Assembly (NCBI GenBank): GCA_023249255.1
Contig: JAHFCY010000010.1
Location: 1 to 28,801, forward strand
Direction of reading: 5' to 3'
DNA from: Candidatus Lindowiibacteriota bacterium
GTDB lineage: Bacteria; Lindowbacteria; 2-12-FULL-62-27
Length of the DNA: 28,801 nucleotides
The position numbers and the translations under genes were made by a program. This document shows, one piece after another, positions 1 through 7,251 of the stretch. Each line of letters opens with the position of its first letter. The first letter of the stretch is position 1. The notes beneath the pieces were generated by a model that did not search any database, was not told where the DNA came from, and saw nothing but the letters and a program-made list of their open reading frames with translations.

Positions 1-317
1 AAAATGACGGCCGCTGGGATCGAAGCAACATCCTTTACCGGGATGGCCGGATTCTCCGGTACGACAAAGAAGACCGTGATGCGGACATGAAACACATCGA
101 TTACGGATTAGGGGGCCTGCAGGCCAAAGCGTTCGACCCGTACCCGCCCGAGACACCGATCGATCTGGCGGCGGTCTATCAGAATCTTCTGTCCCTCAAC
201 GAGCTTGCGGGGGTCGAGATGACGCGACGATTTTACGAAATCGGCTCTCCGGCGGGACTTGAGGAAACCCGGCGTTTGCTGTCTTCCTCGCGCACAAGGC
301 GAAGCCATCTTGACTGA
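1..317 (+). CDS. Sugar-phosphate nucleotidyltransferase, C-terminal part (5' truncated)
   Basis: The open frame begins at base 3 and is cut by the window edge, leaving about 104 residues. The visible part has the pattern of the C-terminal third of NTP_transferase proteins (RfbA / HddC / GCD1 type): a WDRSNILYRDG strand, then HIDYGLGGLQ, and near the end RFYEIGSPAGLEETRRLL. In this family the last stretch closes the sugar-phosphate pocket and ends the Rossmann-like domain. Such enzymes transfer a nucleotidyl group from NTP to a hexose- or heptose-1-phosphate to make activated sugars for surface glycans. The catalytic GGxGTRL loop lies outside the window, so the sugar and nucleotide cannot be named. 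Family call is firm; substrate unknown. Confidence 0.8.
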   Translation, partial: NDGRWDRSNILYRDGRILRYDKEDRDADMKHIDYGLGGLQAKAFDPYPPETPIDLAAVYQNLLSLNELAGVEMTRRFYEIGSPAGLEETRRLLSSSRTRRSHLD

Positions 318-377
318 AAATGTTCATTATGTTGCTATGTCGCTCTTGAAAAATAAAACTGCTCATGGAGGTGGCAC

Positions 378-473
378 ATGGAAGACAAGTTTGTAAAATT
401 CAGTATTTTCATCACGTCGATCTGCATGATCGTCATCACGATGTTTGTCGTAAGATTTGGCTTAACTCACTAA
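378..473 (+). CDS. Small single-pass membrane peptide, 31 aa
   Basis: An ATG at 378 follows a strong Shine-Dalgarno (GGAGG at 367-371, 6 nt spacing) and opens a 31-codon frame ending in TAA at 471-473. The product starts MEDKFVKF, continues with a hydrophobic run of about 20 residues (positions 8-26) and ends VRFGLTH. Charge placement suggests one membrane helix. A weak promoter-like pair, TTGCTA at 332-337 and TAAAAC at 354-359 (16-bp spacing), lies just upstream. I do not recognise the family. The RBS quality and clean topology argue that it is translated, but peptides this short occur by chance, so confidence is moderate. Confidence 0.5.
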   Translation: MEDKFVKFSIFITSICMIVITMFVVRFGLTH

Positions 474-504
474 CCGAAGTTTTGGGAAATCGAAATACAT
501 TCAA

Positions 505-630
505 CCTCCCCCCTCGCGGGGGAGGAATGTCCGCCTGAGGCGGATCCGTCCTTTGGCGGAAGGCTGGGGGTTCGGTGGGGGAGTGTCCTCTGAAATCCCC
601 CATCCCGGCATTCCCCCGCAGGGGGGGAGG
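505..630. repeat. GC-rich intergenic repeat cluster with several hairpins
   Basis: The gap between the small peptide and the membrane protein is packed with short inverted repeats. A C-rich/G-rich hairpin occupies 505-525 (8-bp stem). TCCGCC-TGA-GGCGGA is at 530-544, and an imperfect relative (TCCGTC-CTTT-GGCGGA) directly follows at 545-560. G-runs and C-runs then alternate up to a GGGGGGGAGG block at 621-630. This resembles the GC-rich dispersed intergenic repeats seen in many bacterial genomes. Its last block also serves as the apparent Shine-Dalgarno for the GTG start at 634. Only one copy is in the window, so dispersal is inferred. Confidence 0.6.
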
Positions 631-633
631 ACG

Positions 634-2184
634 GTGTCGTTTTTTCTCCCGTCGGTCTCTGTGGCTCTTTTCATCGCCATCTTTTTTAATATTTGTTTTT
701 CTGTCGGCTCGCAACTCTTGATCGACGCCGATACCGGTCACCAGATTCGCGTCGGCGAGTACATCCTGGCGCACCACTCCGTTCCGAGGTCAGACATTTT
801 CTCCTTTATCTCCCCGCCCCTGCCCTGGACGATCCACGGCTGGCTTTCCGAGGTGATGATGGCCGTCGTTCACGGAAAATTCGGCCTGACGGGGCTCGTG
901 ATCGCCTTTGCCGCGTTCATCGCACTGATCCACGTGATCCAGTTCAGAATTCTCCGGGCGCAGTCAAACAACGTCATTCTGGCGATCGTCGCCACCCTTT
1001 TCGTCGTCGCAACCTCCCGGATTCACTGGCTTGCCCGGCCCCACGTTGTTTCTTTTCTTTTCTTCATCGTCTGGTATTTTCTCCTCGACTCGTACCAAGC
1101 CGGCATCAGCAACTCCCTCCGGACACTTCCTCTTCTGATGTTCGTGTGGGTCAATTTCCACGGCGGGTTCATTCTCGGATTCGTTCTGCTTGGCATATTC
1201 ATCCTGGGCAACTTTATTCATTCAATCGCCGCGCAGGGAGAGGACCGGGCGATTGCCCGCAATAAGGCCAAATCACTCCTGTCCGCCGCCGCGCTGTGTC
1301 TTATTGTCTCGCTGATCAACCCGTCCGGCTACCATATCCTATTGTTCCCGTTCAAGTTGATATCGGACCAATATGTGATGGACCATGTGATGGAATTTCT
1401 TTCGCCTAATTTTCATAACACCGAATTTTTGATGTTCAAAATCGATCTTCTGCTGATGATTATTCTCTTTGGCGTTTCGCGAAAGAAATTGAGCACCATC
1501 GAAATGTTATTGACTCTTTTGTTCACCAACATGTCCCTGTCCTCGGCGCGCCATATCCCTCTGTTCGGTTTCGTCATGGCGCCGATTCTCATGCGGCAGG
1601 CCCAATCTGCGTTGAACGAAAAAGGCGGCAGGGTTGCGGACTTCATTCACCGAAAATCGGAGTCGATCGCCCGAATGGATCTTGCCGCGGCCGGACATGT
1701 ATGGGTGGCCGTCACGATCCTCGCAGTCGTATGGTGCGCGGCGAAAGGAGAAATTCATTTTGCATTCGACCCGAAGATCAAGCCGGTCGAAGCGGTGGAA
1801 TTTCTGAAGCGGGAGCCGATTCGCGGAAACATGTTCGACAATGACGAGTTCGGCGATTATGTCATCTATGCCGCCTGGCCGCAGTACAAGGTTTTTATCG
1901 ACGGAAGATTAGACATGTACGGCGCTGGACGGATGAAAGAATTTTCAAAAATCCAGGGATTCGATCAGGGCTGGGATAAAGTGATCGACAAGTACCGTAT
2001 CAGCTGGATTTTCGACGATTCCAAATCGCTGTTGTGCAGATATCTTCTGAAAGACAGCTCATGGCGGCTGATCTACGCCGACACGGTCGCCGACATATTC
2101 GTTCGGGACAGCCCCGAATATCGATATCTCGTTGATAAATACTGGGACGTGAAACCGATTCTGAAAGAGGACACGGGCGATTGA
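634..2184 (+). CDS. Polytopic membrane protein, function unknown (516 aa)
   Basis: GTG at 634 is preferred because it directly follows GGAGG at 626-630 and begins just before the first membrane helix; the frame stays open to an ATG at 553, but that extension only translates the GC-rich repeat. The product has about nine to ten hydrophobic helices over the first ~390 residues. Between the first two is an extracytoplasmic loop with DADTGHQIRVGEYILAHH and WTIHGWLSEV, a pattern I associate with large uncharacterised membrane proteins often found near glycan genes. The C-terminal soluble part contains FDNDEFGDYVIYAAWPQYK followed by FIDGRLDMYG, also recurrent in that group. A GT-C-like glycosyltransferase role is possible, but no catalytic motif can be assigned. 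It lies just before the Tad locus with a 408-bp gap and is probably not part of it. Confidence 0.75.
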   Translation: MSFFLPSVSVALFIAIFFNICFSVGSQLLIDADTGHQIRVGEYILAHHSVPRSDIFSFISPPLPWTIHGWLSEVMMAVVHGKFGLTGLVIAFAAFIALIHVIQFRILRAQSNNVILAIVATLFVVATSRIHWLARPHVVSFLFFIVWYFLLDSYQAGISNSLRTLPLLMFVWVNFHGGFILGFVLLGIFILGNFIHSIAAQGEDRAIARNKAKSLLSAAALCLIVSLINPSGYHILLFPFKLISDQYVMDHVMEFLSPNFHNTEFLMFKIDLLLMIILFGVSRKKLSTIEMLLTLLFTNMSLSSARHIPLFGFVMAPILMRQAQSALNEKGGRVADFIHRKSESIARMDLAAAGHVWVAVTILAVVWCAAKGEIHFAFDPKIKPVEAVEFLKREPIRGNMFDNDEFGDYVIYAAWPQYKVFIDGRLDMYGAGRMKEFSKIQGFDQGWDKVIDKYRISWIFDDSKSLLCRYLLKDSSWRLIYADTVADIFVRDSPEYRYLVDKYWDVKPILKEDTGD

Positions 2185-2592
2185 TATTTTGCAACTACGA
2201 AATACGCGTATGGACGCAAAAAGTTCACGCGGGTAAGACGATTGTTCTTGACCGCATGACCATTTTGGGATACCATTCACGCTAATGTTGCTGATGCCAT
2301 GGATGTCGCAAGCTGAATACATGATGGACGGACGGCGCCGGGTACGTTTGTTGAGTCGACTTGCGCGTTTGACCTTAGTATAAAAAAATGCACAGGCAAC
2401 ATAATTTTATGCAACTATGTCATCGGACGTCATCCACATCCAATCGGGTTGATCTCATCGTTTGTCCTCTCTGTCTAATTAGTTACGCATTTTTGTTCTC
2501 TATTGATGTTTCGGGCATTCGTTTCGCTACATGGTAGAGTGGAGTCCGTATGTGCTTCACCAAGGCACTGGGGAAAGGGAGATGTATGAGCC
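2185..2592. other. Intergenic region upstream of the Tad pilus genes
   Basis: About 400 bases with no credible gene on either strand and a visibly more A+T-rich composition than the flanking genes. It should hold the promoter and leader of the pilus locus. I checked for spaced -35/-10 pairs and for a sigma54 GG-N10-GC signature and found none convincing. TTGACC followed closely by TATAAA near 2373-2388 is too tightly spaced. There is no strong hairpin and no obvious operator repeat. Confidence 0.5.
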
Positions 2593-2808
2593 ATGGACGC
2601 AGACGTCAGGAAGTTAAAAATCGATCCAGGCCGGCGTTTAGGGAGACGGCGGGGCCAGGGGATGGTTGAGTATCTTCTGGTTCTCACGGTCGTGGTGAGC
2701 ACGACCGTCGTGGTCATGAAAACAATTTCTACGGCAACTGCGTGCCTGATCAACAGCATGGTCAGCAACATCCAGTCCGTCACCAACGTGACGTGCGGCG
2801 GAAATTGA
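2593..2808 (+). CDS. flp: Flp-type pilin 1, long leader and two cysteines (71 aa)
   Basis: This small prepilin has the Flp signature RRG-QGMVEYLLVL. In the family the prepilin peptidase cuts after the Gly, leaving Glu at +5 and Tyr at +6; here that is between Gly21 and Gln22. A hydrophobic helix (28-43) follows. The leader is about 21 residues and very basic, much longer than the 6-residue leaders of the two pilins downstream. The mature part (about 50 aa) carries Cys51 and Cys68, which the other two pilins lack. The ATG at 2593 has only a weak upstream GGGAG. It is the first gene of the Tad locus and 7 bp before the second pilin. It may be a minor or specialised pilin rather than the major subunit. 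Confidence 0.85.
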   Translation: MDADVRKLKIDPGRRLGRRRGQGMVEYLLVLTVVVSTTVVVMKTISTATACLINSMVSNIQSVTNVTCGGN

Positions 2809-2815
2809 AGTTGCA

Positions 2816-2980
2816 ATGAGTCCTCAGGCGGGGCAGGGTTTGATGGAATATCTGCTGGTCGTCGTGGTCGTGTTCACAGCGGTATTAGGATTTGCCGTAG
2901 TCTACGGAGGGGGCCTCAATGCGATGCAGACAGCTTTGAGTAATTCGATCAGCCAAATTATCCAGAGCGCGCCGAATTGA
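2816..2980 (+). CDS. flp: Flp-type pilin 2 (54 aa)
   Basis: A 54-residue frame from ATG 2816 to TGA 2978-2980. The product begins MSPQAG followed by QGLMEYLLVV, the Flp prepilin processing site: cleavage after Gly6 leaves Glu+5 and Tyr+6. A strongly hydrophobic helix (about 12-30) precedes a short polar tail ending QIIQSAPN. No cysteines. It starts 7 bp after pilin 1, suggesting coupled translation. Function is inferred from the family: a subunit of the adhesive Tad/Flp fibre, inserted in the inner membrane before assembly. Relative abundance of the three pilins cannot be read from sequence, but pilin 3 has the best ribosome binding site. Confidence 0.88.
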   Translation: MSPQAGQGLMEYLLVVVVVFTAVLGFAVVYGGGLNAMQTALSNSISQIIQSAPN

Positions 2981-3031
2981 ATGTCCGTGCGCTGTAAGAT
3001 AGAGATAGATACGGAATCAGTTTTGCGTCCA

Positions 3032-3054
3032 GTGAATTCAGTCTTAGAATTCAC
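3032..3054 (+). other. Small hairpin between pilins 2 and 3
   Basis: GTGAATTC at 3032-3039 and GAATTCAC at 3047-3054 form a perfect 8-bp stem with a 7-nt loop, about 50 nt after the pilin 2 stop and 18 nt before the pilin 3 Shine-Dalgarno. There is no T-run after it, so it is not a standard terminator. It could be an mRNA processing or stability element that separates pilin 3 expression from the upstream genes. Confidence 0.4.
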
Positions 3055-3085
3055 ACGACTATAGAAAGCGACAGGAGGAATTAAC

Positions 3086-3247
3086 ATGAAACGTCAGTCA
3101 GGACAGGGGTTGTTGGAGTATTTGTTGATCGTCGCGGTTGTGGTTATCGCCGTGGTTGCGTTCGCCACTGTTTTCAAGGCCGGCGCAAACAGTGCGACGA
3201 CGACGATGAGCACGCAGATTCAGAGCGCACTCACCGGCGCGAATTGA
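3086..3247 (+). CDS. flp: Flp-type pilin 3, probable major pilin (53 aa)
   Basis: ATG 3086 is preceded by a perfect AGGAGG (3073-3078) with 7-nt spacing, the best ribosome binding site in the pilus locus. The prepilin is MKRQSG then QGLLEYLLIV: a 6-residue leader, cleavage after Gly6, Glu+5 and Tyr+6. The helix runs from about 12 to 31, followed by a small-residue, Ser/Thr-rich tail (ANSATTTMSTQIQSALTGAN) typical of Flp pilins. It is set apart by a 105-bp leader containing a hairpin and is followed by a 17-bp stem-loop. That arrangement, with the strong RBS, suggests high and separately tuned expression, so I infer that this is the main fibre subunit. Confidence 0.9.
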   Translation: MKRQSGQGLLEYLLIVAVVVIAVVAFATVFKAGANSATTTMSTQIQSALTGAN

Positions 3248-3266
3248 TTTTGCATAAAGCGTTTGG

Positions 3267-3305
3267 CCGTTCAGCATTCGCGCATCCCGCGCGAATGCTG
3301 AACGG
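3267..3305 (+). promoter_or_regulatory. Strong stem-loop after the third pilin gene
   Basis: A perfect 17-bp inverted repeat (arms 3267-3283 and 3289-3305, loop ATCCC) starts 20 nt after the stop of pilin 3. The arms begin CCGTTCAGCATTCG. It is not followed by a T-run, so it looks less like an intrinsic terminator than an RNA 3'-end stabiliser or leaky attenuator. That would give much pilin mRNA and less of the tadE-to-tadC message. Confidence 0.65.
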
Positions 3306-3350
3306 GCTGTAGGTCAATCAGAGTCCGGATGGTCAAACGAGGTGGTTCAG

Positions 3351-3785
3351 GTGAACTCCAAAAATCAGGATCGGCCGGGTGACGTCAAGCGCGGACAGGC
3401 TGTGCTCGAAATGCTTTTTGTTTTGCCGTTCATCCTCGTTCTGATCATGGTGGTTGCGGAGTTTGGCATCTATTTCTACAGATGCAATGTTCTTGAGAAC
3501 ACCGCCCAGACCGCCGGCCGGCTGGCGGCCCGGGGCGCGACCAAGACGGAAATTCAGACTTACCTCACCCAGCAGATTTCCACATTCAGCCCTTCGCTGA
3601 CCGTCGCGAACAATTCGGGCGTGACCATCACAAGCTGGAGTCCCGACACGTCGATCCAGCTGACGATCACGGCGACCGTCACCCCGGTCATGAATATCGC
3701 TCCGTTGAACATCTTCGGCAACAGTGCGACGCTTTTCCCAAGCTCATTCACCCTCAAATCCGTCAAGACGGTCTTTGTGGAGTGA
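3351..3785 (+). CDS. tadE: TadE-like pseudopilin (144 aa)
   Basis: The N-terminus carries a processing site of pseudopilin type, VKRG-QAVLEMLFVLPF: Gly followed by a hydrophobic segment with Glu at +5. A helix of about 22 residues (VLPFILVLIMVVAEFGIYFY) follows, then a periplasmic domain with AQTAGRLAARGATKTEIQ, the usual TadE region after the helix. The family makes minor pseudopilins needed for Tad pilus assembly. GTG 3351 is chosen because GAGGTGG at 3339-3345 is well spaced from it; GTG 3342 in the same frame would add three residues and sit on top of that site. The next gene begins immediately after the stop. Confidence 0.88.
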   Translation: MNSKNQDRPGDVKRGQAVLEMLFVLPFILVLIMVVAEFGIYFYRCNVLENTAQTAGRLAARGATKTEIQTYLTQQISTFSPSLTVANNSGVTITSWSPDTSIQLTITATVTPVMNIAPLNIFGNSATLFPSSFTLKSVKTVFVE

Positions 3786-4691
3786 GTGGCTGTGACCCTC
3801 AGCCCTTCCCGGTCAAATCCGAAATCCGTCGAGCTGGGCGCCGTCGTCATCCCCTTTGTCATCGCCCTCCTCAGCGTCATCACCATTTTGGGCATGCTCA
3901 CCGAGTCGGCTCTTGTGATCCATGCCCGGCATAAACTTTTCAACGGCGGCGAAACCGCCCTGTTGGCCGCCGCCAGTCTCTACCCCGACTATAAAACAAA
4001 TTCCACCACCCAGGCTCAACTGAATACTCTCGTAAAAAACAGCTACTGCACGAATAATTTTCTGGATGCTTCGAACACCAGCCTCGATTTCAGCCAGATC
4101 GCCAGTAATACACTCATTCTCACTTCATCCAAATCCGTCAAGGTTTTCTTCTTCCAGAACTATTCGCTGACCGTCCAGTGCAAACTGGCCGCGTCCGTTC
4201 CCCGGCCCGCCGACGGCGTCGGCGGTGTCGCGCCGCTGGCCGTGCAGGTATTCCCCTACGTGCAGGGGACGTCGTACGTTATCAAGGACGGCGGCGGGGC
4301 GGGCAGTAACGGCAACTACGGCGCGCTTTCGCTTAGTGGCACCGGCGCAAGCGACTTTGAAAACGATCTTAAATACGGCTACAGCGGGACGATCAGCATC
4401 GGACAGTCTCTGACGACGAAGCCGGGGAATATGGACGGGCCGACGGGGGATGCCGTCGACTATCGGCTGGCCCATAACGGCGAAGTCGTGATCGTCGTCA
4501 TGACGCTTGACGACCCCAGCGGCCGTGACAGCATCACCGTTTACGGCTTTGCCGCGTTTCAAATCACCGGCGTGGACAGCCACGGCGCCATCACCGGTAA
4601 ATTCATCGATTATCGAGTTTCGGCCGCCACAGCCAGCGCCACGGCGCCGGACTCCGGGGTTTACACCAAGGCCAAACTGATCTACAACTGA
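3786..4691 (+). CDS. tadG: TadE/TadG-like pilus assembly protein (301 aa)
   Basis: Residues about 17-60 match the TadE/G-like N-terminal module: LGAVVIPFVIALLSVITILG followed by an ALLAAA stretch, anchoring the protein in the inner membrane. Unlike classical TadG there is no von Willebrand A domain. Instead residues about 155-285 form a periplasmic domain with GNYGALSLSGTGASDFENDL, then ISIGQ, KPGNMDGPT and GFAAFQITGV. I recall this pattern from TadE/G-like proteins of other phyla. GTG 3786 abuts the tadE stop; a second GTG lies two codons later. The position between tadE and the secretin supports a pilus role. The symbol is by analogy; classical TadG identity is not certain. Confidence 0.78.
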   Translation: MAVTLSPSRSNPKSVELGAVVIPFVIALLSVITILGMLTESALVIHARHKLFNGGETALLAAASLYPDYKTNSTTQAQLNTLVKNSYCTNNFLDASNTSLDFSQIASNTLILTSSKSVKVFFFQNYSLTVQCKLAASVPRPADGVGGVAPLAVQVFPYVQGTSYVIKDGGGAGSNGNYGALSLSGTGASDFENDLKYGYSGTISIGQSLTTKPGNMDGPTGDAVDYRLAHNGEVVIVVMTLDDPSGRDSITVYGFAAFQITGVDSHGAITGKFIDYRVSAATASATAPDSGVYTKAKLIYN

Positions 4692-4692
4692 A

Positions 4693-4732
4693 TGATGCAG
4701 AATGATGGAGAATACTGAAGAAGATTGGAGAA
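4693..4732 (+). repeat. Degenerate 10-bp tandem repeat, four units
   Basis: The gap between the TadG-like gene and cpaC consists almost entirely of four 10-bp units: TGATGCAGAA, TGATGGAGAA, TACTGAAGAA and GATTGGAGAA. They start one base after the stop. The last unit provides the GGAG Shine-Dalgarno for the GTG of cpaC at 4736. The purine-rich units may have arisen by slippage. Confidence 0.6.
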
Positions 4733-4735
4733 TTC

Positions 4736-6040
4736 GTGATTGTGCGATCTGGTGATTTGGAGAGGATTTATTGGATGCAGATTCCTCTTGCGCTTCTGAT
4801 GATGTTCGCCGTTCCCGCGTCGTCCGGCCAGTCCGCGAATTCCACGATCAACGTCGCGATCGGAGAATTCAAGACGGTGGACGTCGAGTCCGACATCTCC
4901 CGGATCGCCGTGGCGGCGCCGCAGATCGCCGACTACACGGTCGTGTCGAAACGCGAACTCCTCATCAACGGCAACCGGGCCGGCCGGACCAGTTTGAAGA
5001 TATGGACCGTGGGCGGCCTTCTCGCCTACATGATCGACGTCGGCGACGGCCGGCATGCGAAATCGGATACATCCGTCGGCATTGACGCCATCAATGCGAA
5101 AGTCCAGAAGATCGTCCATAATCCTTCGGTGATTGTCAGCCGGACCGATCGGGGATACATCGTCAGCGGGCAAGTGGAGACGGAGGCGGAACTGAAGAAA
5201 GTGGAAAAGATCGTCAAGGCCTACGCGGCAGGCGCCGACCAGGATGTGACCAATGTCCTCGACATTCGAAAGCGTCCGCGGCAGGTAAAGTTGAAGGTGC
5301 GGGTCATGGATATATCCGAAAAGGCCAGCAAGAGTTATGGAATTGACTGGGGGTCATTCCAGTATAGTGACTTTACCGGAGTCGGCACCAGTAACGCCTA
5401 TCGCACCGAATACATCATGAACGGAACAAAACAATCGAGCACGTTTCCCCGGATCGTCGCGCCGCTTCGAAAGAGCCATCCGTTCACCGTCGCCGATCCC
5501 TTCATGGTGCAGATCAAATACCTGATCGACAGCGGCGTCATCCGGCTCCTGTCCGCGCCTGACATCGTCGCCCTGTCCGGCGCAAAAACCGACATCGTGA
5601 TCGGGGGACAGATCCCCGTACCGTCGTCAACGTCGTCGGGCGGAACGACACAGACCTCGATTGAATGGAGAGATTACGGCATTAAAATGACGCTTGAGCC
5701 GAACATCGTCGAACAAAATCGCGTGACGGCCAAAATATACGTGGAGGTCTCGAGTCTCGATAATTCCAACGCCATCACCATTTCGGGAAGCCTCATCCCG
5801 GCGATGAAACTCACGCAGGCCACAAGCGAGATCAATACGGAGTCCGGAAAGACCGTTTTCCTGAGCGGTCTGAAACAGGAAAAGAACACTCGAAACGTCG
5901 TTGGACTTCCGGGCCTGGCGGAGTTGCCGGTCGTCGGGGGGTTGTTTGGAACCCATACCAAAGTGCTGGAGGCGTCCGACCTGATCATCAGCGTGACGCC
6001 GGAGATCATCGAAGAGGGAGAGGGGGGCGGCAAGGAGTGA
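4736..6040 (+). CDS. cpaC: Tad pilus outer-membrane secretin CpaC/RcpA (434 aa)
   Basis: A signal peptide (helix about 11-28, likely cleavage after the ASSG region) leads into the CpaC N-terminal domain (about 36-105, with TVDVESDISRIAVAAPQIAD). A BON-like segment (about 113-178) and the secretin core (about 255-425) follow. The core holds SAPDIVALSGAKTDIVIGGQ and the secretin signature LPGLAELPVVGGLFG at about 391-405. Family members form the multimeric outer-membrane channel through which the Flp fibre leaves the cell. The length is normal for CpaC. GTG 4736 has GGAG 5 nt upstream and keeps the signal peptide at the N-terminus. The stop overlaps the cpaE start by 4 bp. CpaD/RcpB, which often accompanies it, is not seen. 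Confidence 0.95.
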   Translation: MIVRSGDLERIYWMQIPLALLMMFAVPASSGQSANSTINVAIGEFKTVDVESDISRIAVAAPQIADYTVVSKRELLINGNRAGRTSLKIWTVGGLLAYMIDVGDGRHAKSDTSVGIDAINAKVQKIVHNPSVIVSRTDRGYIVSGQVETEAELKKVEKIVKAYAAGADQDVTNVLDIRKRPRQVKLKVRVMDISEKASKSYGIDWGSFQYSDFTGVGTSNAYRTEYIMNGTKQSSTFPRIVAPLRKSHPFTVADPFMVQIKYLIDSGVIRLLSAPDIVALSGAKTDIVIGGQIPVPSSTSSGGTTQTSIEWRDYGIKMTLEPNIVEQNRVTAKIYVEVSSLDNSNAITISGSLIPAMKLTQATSEINTESGKTVFLSGLKQEKNTRNVVGLPGLAELPVVGGLFGTHTKVLEASDLIISVTPEIIEEGEGGGKE

Positions 6041-7245
6041 AGGACAGACACACCGTTCTCTTCATCGGCCGGGGCGCGACGCTGGACGGGCTGAAGGGGC
6101 ATTTTCAGAACATCAAAAATCTGGACGTCCACCATGTGGAGGCTGGGTCCCTGGAAGAAATGAAGACCTCCGCCGACGACATCGTGATTGTCGAACACAT
6201 CGGCAACCACGACAACACCTGCGCCATCCTCGAAGAAATCGGCACCCGTCTTCCCGACAGCATCGTGCTTCTGCACACCGCGGAAAAAACGCCGACGGAC
6301 AAACTCATCCAGTTCATGAATCACGGCACACGGGACATTTTCACCAACGACGATAATCCCGAACAGGTTCTGCGCAAGGCGATTCTCCTGGTGGAACGCA
6401 GGATCGGCGCCAAGCAGGGCGAAATCGCGCGGGCCGGGAGGGTGATTTCCCTTTTCAGTTCGAAAGGCGGCATCGGCAAAACGTTTCTGGCGGTCTGCGT
6501 GGGCCGCCTCCTCGGTCAGGTCTCGGAATTTCGGACGATTCTCGTCGATCTCGACCTTCAGTTCGGCGACGTCGATCTTTACCTGAACGCCAACAGCGCG
6601 CAGACGATCGGAGAACTGATCGACGAGGCTCACAACAATAACAACCGGATCACCGATTTCATCCTCGACAACCACATTCACAAACTGAGTCCCAGTCTGC
6701 ATTTCTTGTCCGCGCCGCTTTCGCCGGAAAAGGGCGACTCCATCACCGGGCAGGACATCGCGGGATTGATCAAGATGCTGAAAAAACGCTATGATTTTGT
6801 CGTTCTCGACACCGCCACCGCCCTGAACGAAGCCACGCTGACCGCATTCGACAAATCCGACCGGATTTTTGTCGTGATCAATGACGAACTCGCATCCGTC
6901 AAGAACGCCGGACAGACGATCCAGCTTTTGAAAAAGCTGAACTACAACGAGGACAAATTCGATTTTCTGATCAATCGCCATACCAAAAACTACCCGATCT
7001 CGGAGGATTTGCTGGTCAAGACATTGACCCGCAAACCCTACGCGCGCATTCCGGCGTCGGAATCAATCGCCAAATCGCTCAATGAGGGAGCCGACTTCGT
7101 TGAAAAAAACAAGGATGATCCCGCCGTCCAGGGAGTCCGGCTGTTCCTCGGCAAATTGGCTACGGAATGGGATATCCCGTTCGGGCCCCGCGATCAGAAG
7201 AAAAAAACCGGGCTGGCCGGCATGTTTTTCAAGAGTTCCGCGTAG
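6037..7245 (+). CDS. cpaE: Tad pilus localisation ATPase CpaE/TadZ (402 aa)
   Basis: Residues 1-125 form a receiver-like domain lacking a clear phosphoacceptor, as is usual for CpaE. Residues about 133-375 form a ParA/MinD-type ATPase with the deviant Walker A loop SSKGGIGKT at 141-149 and DLDLQFGDVD at 171-180; VVLDTATALNEATL fills the Walker B/switch region. In characterised systems CpaE/TadZ places the pilus machine at the pole or a membrane focus. The GTG at 6037 overlaps the cpaC stop (GTGA), indicating coupled translation. A Lys-rich tail precedes a final LAGMFFKSS, a possible membrane-contacting end. Confidence 0.93.
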   Translation: MKDRHTVLFIGRGATLDGLKGHFQNIKNLDVHHVEAGSLEEMKTSADDIVIVEHIGNHDNTCAILEEIGTRLPDSIVLLHTAEKTPTDKLIQFMNHGTRDIFTNDDNPEQVLRKAILLVERRIGAKQGEIARAGRVISLFSSKGGIGKTFLAVCVGRLLGQVSEFRTILVDLDLQFGDVDLYLNANSAQTIGELIDEAHNNNNRITDFILDNHIHKLSPSLHFLSAPLSPEKGDSITGQDIAGLIKMLKKRYDFVVLDTATALNEATLTAFDKSDRIFVVINDELASVKNAGQTIQLLKKLNYNEDKFDFLINRHTKNYPISEDLLVKTLTRKPYARIPASESIAKSLNEGADFVEKNKDDPAVQGVRLFLGKLATEWDIPFGPRDQKKKTGLAGMFFKSSA

Positions 7246-7251
7246 GCCGCC

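Noticed and set aside
2185-2592. Sigma54 promoter for the pilus locus
   Set aside because: No GG-N10-GC element with the right surroundings was found; the GGCAAC...TGCAAC near 2396-2416 has wrong spacing.
5674-6981. 435-codon open frame on the minus strand
   Set aside because: It is fully antisense to cpaC and cpaE, which have clear motifs. Its translation is low-complexity and family-less, as expected for shadow frames in GC-rich genes.
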